The notes under the pieces: generated by a model | Databases searched by the model: none | What the model was told of the DNA's origin: nothing | The model's input: only the letters and a program-made list of their open reading frames with translations | Position numbers and translations under genes: made by a program | Shown: piece after piece, positions 57,957-64,000 of the stretch | Layout of the letters: each line of letters opens with the position of its first letter | Position numbering within the stretch: position 1 is the first letter of the stretch | From: Alphaproteobacteria bacterium | Lineage (GTDB): Bacteria > Pseudomonadota > Alphaproteobacteria > Caedimonadales > UBA1908 | Assembly: GCA_013911655.1 (NCBI GenBank) | Contig: JACESU010000004.1 | Span: 56,559 to 120,558 of the forward strand | Reading direction: 5' to 3' | DNA length: 64,000 nt

Positions 57957-58774
57957 GGGCTGTTGGGATTCTGGCTGGCGCTGGTGGCCTTGTGGAGGCT
58001 GTAGTGGCGGCCTGCAAACGTGAGGCGCGCCCCTATTTCATCATTGCCTTTGAAGATCAGTCTGATCCAGAGTTTATCAAAGACCACCCCCATGTGTGGG
58101 TGGGTCTTGGTCAGGTGGGTAAGGTTATCACGTCCCTCAGGCAAGCGGGCGCCCAAGACCTTGTCTTAGCGGGTGCTTTTAAAAGGCCGTCTTTTTCTTC
58201 CTTAAAAACGGATTTCATGGGCGCAAGGTGGCTTGCCCAACTGATTGGAAAGTCCATGGGTGATGACGCGCTCTTGCGCTTTATCATGGCAAAACTTGAA
58301 GGTGAAGGCTTTAAAATCGTTGCGGCCGAAGATCTTGTGGGCGCAACCCTTTTAGGGGGTGCTGGACTTTTGACAAAAAAGGCGCCATCAAAAGAGCACC
58401 TTTTAGATATTAAGCGAGGCCTAGCAATCTTGGACGCTTTGTCCGAAAGTGATGTGGGGCAGGCGGTTGTGATCCAAGAAGGTCTTGTGCTCGGCATTGA
58501 GGCTGTGGAAGGGACCCAGGCACTTGTGACGCGTACGGGAGAGTACAAACGGGCAGGGCGTCACGCGCCGCTCTTGATCAAGGCCTTTAAACGCGCCCAG
58601 GACGGGCGCGCGGATCGTCCAACCCTGGGAGCCCAGACCATTGAGGCGTTGGAGGCGGCGGGATTTGCCGGCGTTGCCTTCGAAGCAGGTGAGGTCATTT
58701 TGCTGGATCAAGACGCCATGGCTCAGGCCGCCAACAACAAGGATCTTTTTATCTATGGTTTTACAAGGGACTAA
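57953..58774 (+). CDS. lpxI: UDP-2,3-diacylglucosamine pyrophosphatase LpxI
   Basis: LpxI cleaves UDP-2,3-diacylglucosamine to lipid X and UMP, the alphaproteobacterial replacement for LpxH. 273 residues: MRAVGILAGAGGLVEAV at the N-terminus, LGQVGKVITSLRQAGAQDLVLAG, and in the catalytic domain EGLVLGIEAVEGTQALV with the conserved acidic residue, then RPTLGAQTIEALEAAGFAG. The ATG overlaps the lpxA stop (ATGA). Confidence 0.94.
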   Translation: MRAVGILAGAGGLVEAVVAACKREARPYFIIAFEDQSDPEFIKDHPHVWVGLGQVGKVITSLRQAGAQDLVLAGAFKRPSFSSLKTDFMGARWLAQLIGKSMGDDALLRFIMAKLEGEGFKIVAAEDLVGATLLGGAGLLTKKAPSKEHLLDIKRGLAILDALSESDVGQAVVIQEGLVLGIEAVEGTQALVTRTGEYKRAGRHAPLLIKAFKRAQDGRADRPTLGAQTIEALEAAGFAGVAFEAGEVILLDQDAMAQAANNKDLFIYGFTRD

Positions 58775-59909
58775 CCCCCTGATTTATGTTGTGGCTGGTG
58801 AGGCGTCCGGTGACCTTCTCGGGGGGCGCCTTATGACCGCCCTTAAAGCCCAAGCCCCTGGATGTCACTTTGTAGGCGTCGGAGGACAAACCATGGTGGC
58901 AGAGGGGCTCTCTTCTCTCTTTCCCATGGACGAACTTTCTGTCATGGGGCTTGTTGAAATTCTGCCCCACGTAAAACGACTTTTACGCCGCATTGAAGAG
59001 GTTGCCCAGGATATCGAGCGCCGAAAACCACACGTGGTTGTGACGATTGACGCACCGGGATTCAATTTTAGGCTTGCCAAAAAACTAAGGGCGCGCGGTC
59101 TTCAGATACATTTGGTGCACTATACGGCGCCCACAGTCTGGGCCTGGCGGCCAGGACGCGCCAAGAAAATTGCAAGGCTTTTTGATCATCTCTTAACACT
59201 TTTTCCCTTCGAGCCACCTTACTTTACGCCCCACGGCCTGAAGACCACCTTTGTGGGGCATCCTCTTATTGAGGACGCGCGTCTTAAGGAAAATATGGGG
59301 GATCTTTTTCGGGCGCGTTTTGGTCTTGCGCCCACGACGCCCCTTGTATGCTGTCTTCTGGGAAGTAGACGGCGCGAGATTGAGACACTTCTTCCCGTGT
59401 TTAAAGAAACACTTGAAACGCTTAAACAAGAAAAACCAGACTTGCGTGTGGTATGTCCCGTCTTGCCGGCGTACACGTCCTGGGTTCAAGACGCTTTAAA
59501 AGATCTTGACCCTCTTGTGATCGACGATCTTGATCTCAAGTATCAGGCCTTTCAAGCTGCAAACGCCGCGCTAGCCGCCTCTGGTACTGTGAGTCTCGAG
59601 CTTGCCCTTGCGGGGACGCCCATGGTCATTGCCTACCGTGTGAACAAGGTGACAGCCTTTTTGATGAAGCGTTTGCTGTTAACGCGTTTTGTGTGTCTTG
59701 TGAATATTTTGCTTCAAGAAGAAGTAGTGCCAGAATGTGTACAAGAAAGATGCACGCCGGCTGTATTGGTGCCTTATTTAAGAGATCTTTTGACTGACAA
59801 TGCGCGTCAAAAAGAGAAGCTGTCTCTCATCCGCCACCTTTTAACCGCGCGTCAAGGAACGCCAAGCGATCTTGCGGCAAAGACCGTTTTATCCCTGATT
59901 CGTTCTTAA
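58755..59909 (+). CDS. lpxB: lipid A disaccharide synthase
   Basis: Joins lipid X and UDP-diacylglucosamine to the tetraacyl disaccharide. 384 residues of the GT19 family: IYVVAGEASGDLLGGRLM, FVGVGGQTMVAEGL, HYTAPTVWAWRPGRAKKIA, FVGHPLI and ASGTVSLELALAGTPMVIAY. The start overlaps the lpxI 3' end by 20 bases, so coupled translation is likely. Last gene of the envelope operon. Confidence 0.95.
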   Translation: MVLQGTNPLIYVVAGEASGDLLGGRLMTALKAQAPGCHFVGVGGQTMVAEGLSSLFPMDELSVMGLVEILPHVKRLLRRIEEVAQDIERRKPHVVVTIDAPGFNFRLAKKLRARGLQIHLVHYTAPTVWAWRPGRAKKIARLFDHLLTLFPFEPPYFTPHGLKTTFVGHPLIEDARLKENMGDLFRARFGLAPTTPLVCCLLGSRRREIETLLPVFKETLETLKQEKPDLRVVCPVLPAYTSWVQDALKDLDPLVIDDLDLKYQAFQAANAALAASGTVSLELALAGTPMVIAYRVNKVTAFLMKRLLLTRFVCLVNILLQEEVVPECVQERCTPAVLVPYLRDLLTDNARQKEKLSLIRHLLTARQGTPSDLAAKTVLSLIRS

Positions 59910-59921
59910 GGACGTGCGAGC

Positions 59922-60932
59922 TTAGATCAGCATAAGACCGCCCACGGCGCGTGCGAAAATGAGGCCAGCATCGATGGCGGCATGGGGGGCGCTCACCTCC
60001 ATGGGGTGAGGATCGTCTTGGCATTCATGCCAGAAAAGGGCGCCGCCGATCACGAGGACCCATAAACTAAATGCGATCGGGAGGAAAAGAGAGGCTAAAA
60101 CGTAGAGGGCAAAAAGTCCACCCAGAACTTTGAAGGCCATGGGCAAGTCAAAAACACCGATGGCAAATAAAAATCGCCGCCGCCTGAGGGGGTTCATAGG
60201 CATGCTTCTCATGGTCACAAGATCAGCGCCCAGGACGGCAAGGTTAGAAAATGCGCCTAGGCACACAAGCGCCAACGTGCATGTAAGAAGAGAGGGACGT
60301 TCTTTGACGAAAAAGGGACATATGTAAAATAGAAACGTGAATAACGCTACGACAAATTGGGCAGGGGTCAAAAAGGCTAACCAAGACGTCGCAGTCTTTT
60401 CCTCTGTCATGATCACAGCGTTTGGTTGAAAAGTCTTAAGCTGTTCAAGAACGCCCGCAGGTGTTTCCACAGCAATCGCTTCTTCGCACTTTTCCCAAAC
60501 AGGCAGATCATGGGCAGAGTTTCCTGCGTAATCAAAGCCTTTTTCTCCGAATCTTGCCACAAGGGCGTCAGCTTTAGCGTGCGCGCGTAGGTTTGTGACA
60601 CCATCACTAGCCATCACCCCGTCAAAAAGGTCAAGATGGCGGGCGATTTCTTCAGCAGGCCTTTCGTCGGAGGCCGTGACAAGATAAAGGGGACGGCCGC
60701 TAGCGCGTTCTTGCCGTAGGAAAGCCAAAAAATGTTCGTGATAGGGAAGTTTCTTTGGATCAAGGTTGACCTTTTGCCCCAGGCGTTTTTTAAGAAAAGG
60801 GCGTCCCTTTAAAAACCAAGAAAGAATAGGAATCGCATGGAAGGGAGAGTCGTGTAAATAAAGTAACAAAGACTCTTCAAGGACGTCGCTTGCGATAAGC
60901 GTACCGTCCAAGTCAATACAAAGGGGCCTCAT
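59922..60932 (-). CDS. HAD phosphatase fused to a degenerate UbiA-like membrane domain
   Basis: 336 residues. The N-terminal 180 residues form a HAD-type phosphatase: DLDGTLIASD (nucleophile Asp), YLVTASDERPAEEIA, and DYAGNSAHDLPVWEKC with the metal-binding acidic pair. A membrane part of about 150 residues with four helices follows. It resembles HAD-UbiA fusion proteins, where the prenyltransferase domain carries an N-D-x-x-D-x-x-x-D motif before H-P-x-K-x-R-P. Here the equivalent stretch reads GADLVTMRSMPMNPLRRRR, so the acidic motif is lost. The second acidic motif region and several helices are also missing. Prenyl transfer therefore seems unlikely. Convergent with lpxB, with only 12 bases between. 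Confidence 0.75.
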   Translation of the reverse strand: MRPLCIDLDGTLIASDVLEESLLLYLHDSPFHAIPILSWFLKGRPFLKKRLGQKVNLDPKKLPYHEHFLAFLRQERASGRPLYLVTASDERPAEEIARHLDLFDGVMASDGVTNLRAHAKADALVARFGEKGFDYAGNSAHDLPVWEKCEEAIAVETPAGVLEQLKTFQPNAVIMTEEKTATSWLAFLTPAQFVVALFTFLFYICPFFVKERPSLLTCTLALVCLGAFSNLAVLGADLVTMRSMPMNPLRRRRFLFAIGVFDLPMAFKVLGGLFALYVLASLFLPIAFSLWVLVIGGALFWHECQDDPHPMEVSAPHAAIDAGLIFARAVGGLMLI

Positions 60933-61084
60933 CTGTTTTATGCCATTTTTTTCACTTGTGATGCGTCATTATACATGAACTTAGGGGAAAAGTCCCCTTC
61001 CTTATAAAGAACTTCTGTAACTAGCCAATGGGTAAAGAAAAAAACAGAAGAAACAAAAAGTGACACGATAAGGCAGATGATGCG

Positions 61085-61114
61085 TTGACACCCCCGTGCG
61101 TGAAAGGATATTTA
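61085..61114 (+). promoter_or_regulatory. putative promoter of the proline symporter gene
   Basis: TTGACA (61085-61090), 18-base spacer, TATTTA (61109-61114). The -10 hexamer is the same as before the F-box-like gene. A leader of about 160 bases would precede the start codon. Confidence 0.5.
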
Positions 61115-61117
61115 GAC

Positions 61118-61174
61118 AGCGCTTTGGTAAAAAAACTCTTTGTTTTTGTGTGCGTTAAGCGCTTTAGTAGAAAA
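61118..61174 (+). repeat. 40-bp spaced direct repeat downstream of the promoter
   Basis: AGCGCTTTGGTAAAAAA (61118-61134) recurs as AGCGCTTTAGTAGAAAA (61158-61174), two mismatches in 17 bases. The 40-base period is close to four helical turns. The core AGCGCT is itself palindromic, so each copy could bind a dimer. Confidence 0.5.
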
Positions 61175-61277
61175 CGATTTTTTGACTAAGTGAGCACATT
61201 TTTTAATTTTAATTTTAACGAATTTTAAATTATTTTGTTGTTTTTTAAGAGATAATTTCTATTTTCTAAAGTGGCTT

Positions 61278-62732
61278 GTGCCGATTGATAAAATATGGTG
61301 GACTGAGGGAATGAAATATATAGTCTTTGGTGGGTACTTTGCTGTTTTGTTGATGGTAGGATTCTATTTCTACCGTCGTAACAAGAGTGCGGGCGATTTT
61401 GTGCTTGGGGGAAGGTCGCTCAATTACTGGGTAACGGCCTTGTCTGCACACGCAAGTGACATGAGCGCTTGGCTCTTTATGGGTTTTCCTGCTGCCGTAT
61501 TTATTTATGGTATTGGTGAGCTTTGGACTGCAATTTCCCTTGTCTTTTTTATGTTTTTGTCTTGGCATTTTGTCGCCCCCCGCATTCGTGAAAAGTCAGC
61601 TAAGTACGAATCAGCGACGTTGTCGTCTTTGTTTGCCGCCCGCTTTCACCCCTCATCAGCCCACAAGAGGGGGGCGAAAAACCCAGGCGTGCGACTTCAA
61701 ATGTGGAGCGCACTGATCTGTATTTTCTTTTTGATCGCGTACATTGCGTCCGGTCTTGTGGGGCTTGGGCGGATGTTTGAAAGTCTTTTTCAGGTGGATT
61801 ACAAGGCGGGTGTTCTGGTCGCAGCGTCCGTTGTCATGATCTACACGTTCCTTGGTGGATTTGTCGCGGTTGCGTGGAACGACATGATCCAAGCGATTTT
61901 CTTGCTTTTTATGATTATGATTGTGCCGATCTTGGCCTTTCAAGCGCTCCCAAGCGAAACTTCCATGGTCGAGCTTTTTGCCCACAAGCATGACAGCCCT
62001 GACCTTGTGTCCCGTGCGTTTCAAGCGTTTGCGTGGGGACTTGGGTATTTTGGTCTGCCCCATGTGATTAACAAATACATGTCCATTGACCATGTGGATA
62101 ATATGCGTAAGGCAAAATATGTGGGGCTAACTTGGCAAGTTATGGCGCTTTTCTCGGCCTCACTCATTGGTCTATTTGGGGCAAAACTTATGCCGAGTAT
62201 TGTGAATTCCGAGCTTCTTTTTGTCGAGATGACGCACGCGCTTTTGCCTGCCATGATGGCTCAGGTCGTCTTGTGCGCGATCTTGGCGGCCGCCCTTTCG
62301 ACTCTTGATTCCCAAGTGATGGCCGCCGCCACAACCTTGGCTGAAGATATTTTTGAAGTGCCAGAAGGCAAAGAAGTGTGGCTCACACGCGGTTCCATCA
62401 TCGCTATTTGCTGTATGGCAACGGGTCTTGCTTGGTCCAATACCACCAGTATTTACGAGATGGTGTTCTACGCTTGGGCAGGCCTTGGGTGCTCGTTTGG
62501 TCCTCTTGTCTTGTGGTCACTGACTGATCGGCCTATTTCCGAGGGAACGGCGCTGACCGCCATGTGTGTAGGGGCAGGACTTTCGGCCCTGTGGCCCGCA
62601 CTTCCCGTGCTATCGGTGGTGCCGTCCATGCTTCCTGGGTTTTTCTTTGCAAACCTAGTTATGTATCTGGGGTCAAGGCGAGATCAGCTTGCCATTGCGT
62701 CTGTAGAAAAGCCTCTGACTCAAGGATCTTAA
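61278..62732 (+). CDS. putP: sodium/proline symporter (PutP-like, SSS family)
   Basis: 484 residues with about 13 hydrophobic helices. Family marks: DFVLGGRSLNYWVTALSAHASDMSAWLFMGFPAAVF (in overlapping parts: GGRSLNYWVTALSAHASDMS and AWLFMGFPAAV), GLGRMFESLF, and GWGLGYFGLPHVINKYMSI-like AWGLGYFGLPHVINKYMS. The sodium site region is AAALSTLDSQVMAAATTL. Proline uptake is inferred from closeness to PutP; other SSS substrates are possible. The start is unsure: GTG 61278 has only a weak site, and ATG 61311 has GAGGG too close. The length matches PutP. Confidence 0.87.
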   Translation: MPIDKIWWTEGMKYIVFGGYFAVLLMVGFYFYRRNKSAGDFVLGGRSLNYWVTALSAHASDMSAWLFMGFPAAVFIYGIGELWTAISLVFFMFLSWHFVAPRIREKSAKYESATLSSLFAARFHPSSAHKRGAKNPGVRLQMWSALICIFFLIAYIASGLVGLGRMFESLFQVDYKAGVLVAASVVMIYTFLGGFVAVAWNDMIQAIFLLFMIMIVPILAFQALPSETSMVELFAHKHDSPDLVSRAFQAFAWGLGYFGLPHVINKYMSIDHVDNMRKAKYVGLTWQVMALFSASLIGLFGAKLMPSIVNSELLFVEMTHALLPAMMAQVVLCAILAAALSTLDSQVMAAATTLAEDIFEVPEGKEVWLTRGSIIAICCMATGLAWSNTTSIYEMVFYAWAGLGCSFGPLVLWSLTDRPISEGTALTAMCVGAGLSALWPALPVLSVVPSMLPGFFFANLVMYLGSRRDQLAIASVEKPLTQGS

Positions 62733-62774
62733 TAGAAATGTGTAGGTAAGAGCCCAGCCTGTAAGGAGCGTCAT

Positions 62775-63485
62775 TTGCGGACATTCGTTTTTAGATTGTT
62801 TTTGGCTTTCGCGTGTTGCTTTGGGGTTAAGGCCAGCCATGAAGAAGGGGGTGCCAAGATGCTGCTTGAGATCGTCGATATTGATGACGCTGACAAGAAG
62901 AATGTGTTGATTACGCCCATGGCGGCCGTCACCTTTCCCCTCCAAGAAGACGAGAGAATGTTTATCGAAGCCCTTAAAGCAAAGGTCGTGGCGCTGGGTG
63001 CTGCAGGACTTGCGGCCACCCAAGTGGGCGTGGCAAAGCCCATTACGGCTTTTCATGTGACAGAAGATGCCCGTATATGGCGAGAGGACGTGACCCATCT
63101 CGTTCCCCTTATGGTTCTTATTAACCCGTCATACGAGCCCCTTGAAGAAGAGGGGGAGATTGCTGATTGGGAAGGGTGTTATTCAGGAAAAAATTACTAC
63201 GGCAAAATTAAGCGGTATAGAGCTGTCCGGTACCGAGGTCAAGACGAGAACGGTACTTGGATTGAGGGGATCGCGCGCGGATTTTTCGCGCGCCTCGTGC
63301 AGCACGAAACGGATCATTGTCACCACAAAATGTGTATTGACCGGTATGAAGAAAGCGCCCCCTATGGTCCCCAAGAAGCCCTTTTACCACAAAGAAAAGA
63401 AGAACTTCGGGTGCGCAAGGAAAGTCTTGGTCTAGGGGCTGACGATCCTTTTCCCTTTCATGTCATAAAAGAAACCACTTCTTAG
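62775..63485 (+). CDS. peptide deformylase-family protein with apparent N-terminal export signal
   Basis: 236 residues with all three deformylase motifs: GAAGLAATQVGV (GxGLAAxQ), DWEGCYSG (EGCxS) and QHETDHC (HExDH). Deformylases remove formyl groups from new proteins and are normally cytoplasmic. Here the TTG start, with AAGGAG 6-7 bases upstream, gives a signal-like N-terminus (LRTFVFRLFLAFACCFGVKA read from TTG as Met). An internal ATG at 62859, itself preceded by AAGGGGG, would give a 208-residue protein beginning MLLEIVDIDD without the signal. Both starts are plausible, and a dual product is possible. The stop overlaps that of rsmD by three bases (convergent). Confidence 0.82.
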   Translation: MRTFVFRLFLAFACCFGVKASHEEGGAKMLLEIVDIDDADKKNVLITPMAAVTFPLQEDERMFIEALKAKVVALGAAGLAATQVGVAKPITAFHVTEDARIWREDVTHLVPLMVLINPSYEPLEEEGEIADWEGCYSGKNYYGKIKRYRAVRYRGQDENGTWIEGIARGFFARLVQHETDHCHHKMCIDRYEESAPYGPQEALLPQRKEELRVRKESLGLGADDPFPFHVIKETTS

Positions 63486-64000
63486 GAAGAGGCGTCTTCC
63501 ACACCGTTGCTATAAAAAAGAAGTTGCGCTGCGCCGTAAACGCGCCGATCAAGGCAAACATATCCGTCCAGAGGGGCTGCCTCTTCCTCGGCGCCCATTT
63601 CCACCACCAATATTGCTTTTTCATCAATCCATTGATTACGCTGGAGCGCCCGAAGAGCCCTGCGGACGAGCCCCTTACCATAAGGGGGGTCGAGGAAAAT
63701 AAGGTTAAAGGTGCCATGAGGCTTTCCAGGATCACAGGTGTCGCGCCGATATGCTTTTAAATGAGCCGCGCCAATGCTTTGAAGATTAAGAAGAAGAGTT
63801 GAAAAGGCCGTAACGTTTTGCTCGATAAAGGCGCCTTCTGGCACGCCTCTCGAGTATGCCTCAAGGCCCAAGGCGCCAGACCCCGCAAAGGCATCAAGAA
63901 AGCGGCACGATGCATAGGAAAGATCCCGCTCACCCAAAAGATTACCAAGAACGTTAAAAAGAGATTCCCTGACCCGGTCGCCCGTGGGGCGGGTGAGGGG
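63482..64000 (-). CDS. rsmD: 16S rRNA (guanine966-N2)-methyltransferase, 5' part cut by the window edge
   Basis: The open frame continues to the window end; the visible 172 residues begin PLTRPTGDRVRESLFNVL, typical of RsmD just after its N-terminus. The SAM motif DAFAGSGALGLEA and the catalytic LIFLDPPYG (DPPY) follow, then a C-terminal strand region. It methylates G966 of 16S rRNA. Perhaps 10-20 N-terminal residues lie outside. Confidence 0.9.
   Translation of the reverse strand, partial: PLTRPTGDRVRESLFNVLGNLLGERDLSYASCRFLDAFAGSGALGLEAYSRGVPEGAFIEQNVTAFSTLLLNLQSIGAAHLKAYRRDTCDPGKPHGTFNLIFLDPPYGKGLVRRALRALQRNQWIDEKAILVVEMGAEEEAAPLDGYVCLDRRVYGAAQLLFYSNGVEDASS

Larger units (their letters stand above)
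60933..61277. other. intergenic region before the proline symporter gene
   Basis: 345 bases between divergent genes. It has a GGGGA-AAAG-TCCCC hairpin at 60984-60997, a promoter at 61085-61114, a direct repeat at 61118-61174, and then an AT-rich leader up to the symporter start. No gene or RNA is supported. Confidence 0.5.

Noticed and set aside
60984-60997. GGGGA-AAAG-TCCCC hairpin as a terminator
   Set aside because: No gene ends just before it on either strand and the T-run is poor; it may be a chance hairpin.

Overview
The window looks like a piece of an alphaproteobacterial chromosome, most likely from a host-associated, intracellular lineage of the Holosporales/Rickettsiales type. This is inferred from three things. 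The core gene order rseP-bamA-skp-lpxD-fabZ-lpxA-lpxI-lpxB is typical of alphaproteobacteria. There are several scavenging transporters (organophosphate antiporter, concentrative nucleoside transporter, YejABEF peptide importer, Na+/proline symporter). And many one-off Sec-exported proteins and decaying genes sit between the housekeeping blocks. I cannot name genus or species. I saw no rRNA, tRNA, CRISPR array or insertion sequence.

Layout. 1-3400: three consecutive multi-pass membrane proteins, the first broken by two frameshifts. 3.4-7.3 kb (minus): a small secreted protein, proBA for proline synthesis, and a GNAT/FeeM-like acyltransferase-type protein. 7.6-12.4 kb: a tightly coupled YbhGFSR-like export operon (membrane fusion protein, double ATPase, two permeases), then ETF-ubiquinone oxidoreductase. 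14.2-19.6 kb (minus): a secreted repeat protein and the bamD-recN-ligA operon. 19.9-25.6 kb: organophosphate antiporter, a secreted coiled-coil protein, metK-trmB, and a nucleoside transporter. 25.8-36.3 kb: rmuC, a membrane-anchored cytochrome c, yejABEF, uvrB, and an L,D-transpeptidase.

36.4-47.6 kb is an accessory island. It holds two tandem exported trypsin-like proteases and a ThiF/E1-like gene that is broken by an early stop and a frameshift and carries a 13-G tract. A second FeeM-like acyltransferase follows directly. Next comes a large Sec-exported protein with an F-box-like motif and a basic nuclear-localisation-like patch. Then come several Sec-exported proteins built from a roughly 36-residue helical repeat (L-T-P-x-L-h-x-x-C). 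The same repeat type occurs in the isolated secreted protein at 14.2 kb, and degenerate copies seem to occur behind the F-box motif. The best candidate for something undescribed here is this family of exported solenoid proteins, one of them carrying an F-box: a plausible host-directed effector set.

47.9-51.4 kb (minus): intracellular PHB depolymerase with a long basic tail, a Sco copper chaperone, and a six-helix voltage-gated-type channel with an unusual filter. 51.6-59.9 kb: the envelope operon for BamA and lipid A. 59.9-64 kb: a HAD phosphatase fused to a degenerate UbiA-like membrane domain, a proline symporter, a peptide deformylase with an apparent export signal, and the 3' part of rsmD.
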